Source: DAOTZS01 sp034434335
Lineage (GTDB): Bacteria > Chloroflexota > Anaerolineae > CG2-30-64-16
Length of the DNA: 12,852 nt
Assembly (NCBI GenBank): GCA_034434335.1
Contig: DAOTZS010000068.1
Location: forward strand, 1 to 12,852
Reading direction: 5' to 3'
Under the pieces are notes generated by a model. That model saw only the letters and a program-made list of their open reading frames with translations. It did not search any database and was not told the origin of the DNA. The number at the start of each line of letters is the position of its first letter. Positions within the stretch are counted from its first letter, which is position 1. Positions 12,821 to 12,852 of this stretch are shown here, one piece after another. Made by a program: the position numbers and the translations under genes.

Positions 12821-12852
12821 CTCTAGTTGATCCATCTCGCTTACCTGACGTA

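Noticed and set aside
12425..12826. + strand open frame across the divergent promoter region
   Set aside because: It spans both promoters and the structured leader, has a low-complexity Pro/Arg/Ser composition and no ribosome binding site.

Overview
The window looks like chromosomal DNA of a GC-rich bacterium. Strong GC bias at third codon positions makes antisense frames stay open. The Chloroflexota (Anaerolineae-type) character is an inference from the mix of threonine/proline-rich lipoproteins, a BMP-type ABC operon, DUF433/DUF5615 toxin-antitoxin genes and modular GC-rich palindromic repeats. No rRNA, tRNA, CRISPR array or IS element was seen.

Layout. (1) 1-1975, + strand: a small membrane protein that may be leaderless, then a two-domain DsbA-like lipoprotein. 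Its first CXXC motif is interrupted by an in-frame TGA exactly where the first Cys belongs, and a bacterial-SECIS-like hairpin follows. I read it as one selenocysteine-containing protein at 528-1913, ending at a strong hairpin terminator. (2) 3451-1976, - strand: a broken PIN toxin remnant, an unlisted 38-residue membrane peptide, an EamA/DMT transporter and a cysteine-rich protein, apparently co-transcribed. (3) 3966-3429, - strand: a complete DUF433 antitoxin, a truncated DUF5615 toxin and the tail of a second antitoxin, so a decayed cluster of at least two toxin-antitoxin modules. (4) 4199-4375: a dense cluster of GC-rich palindromes. (5) 12536-4591, - strand: a promoter with a structured leader, then a BMP-family ABC importer operon (binding protein, double ATPase, two permeases) followed closely by a rhomboid protease and a minimal zinc metallopeptidase. 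(6) 12596-12852, + strand: a divergent promoter and a structured RNA leader that runs off the edge.

How the genes work together. The importer has the order binding protein - ATPase - permease - permease, as in the Bacillus nucleoside importer NupNOPQ. The binding protein is unusual: one lipoprotein carries a PhnD-like periplasmic domain fused in front of the BMP domain. A terminator between the binding protein and the ATPase probably keeps binding protein in excess. The thioredoxin-fold lipoprotein would act outside the membrane in thiol/selenol redox chemistry.

The most important observation is the probable selenoprotein, which a standard gene caller would split into two unrelated ORFs. Next are the PhnD-BMP fusion, the possible ZTP-like leader at the right edge, and the toxin-antitoxin remnants.
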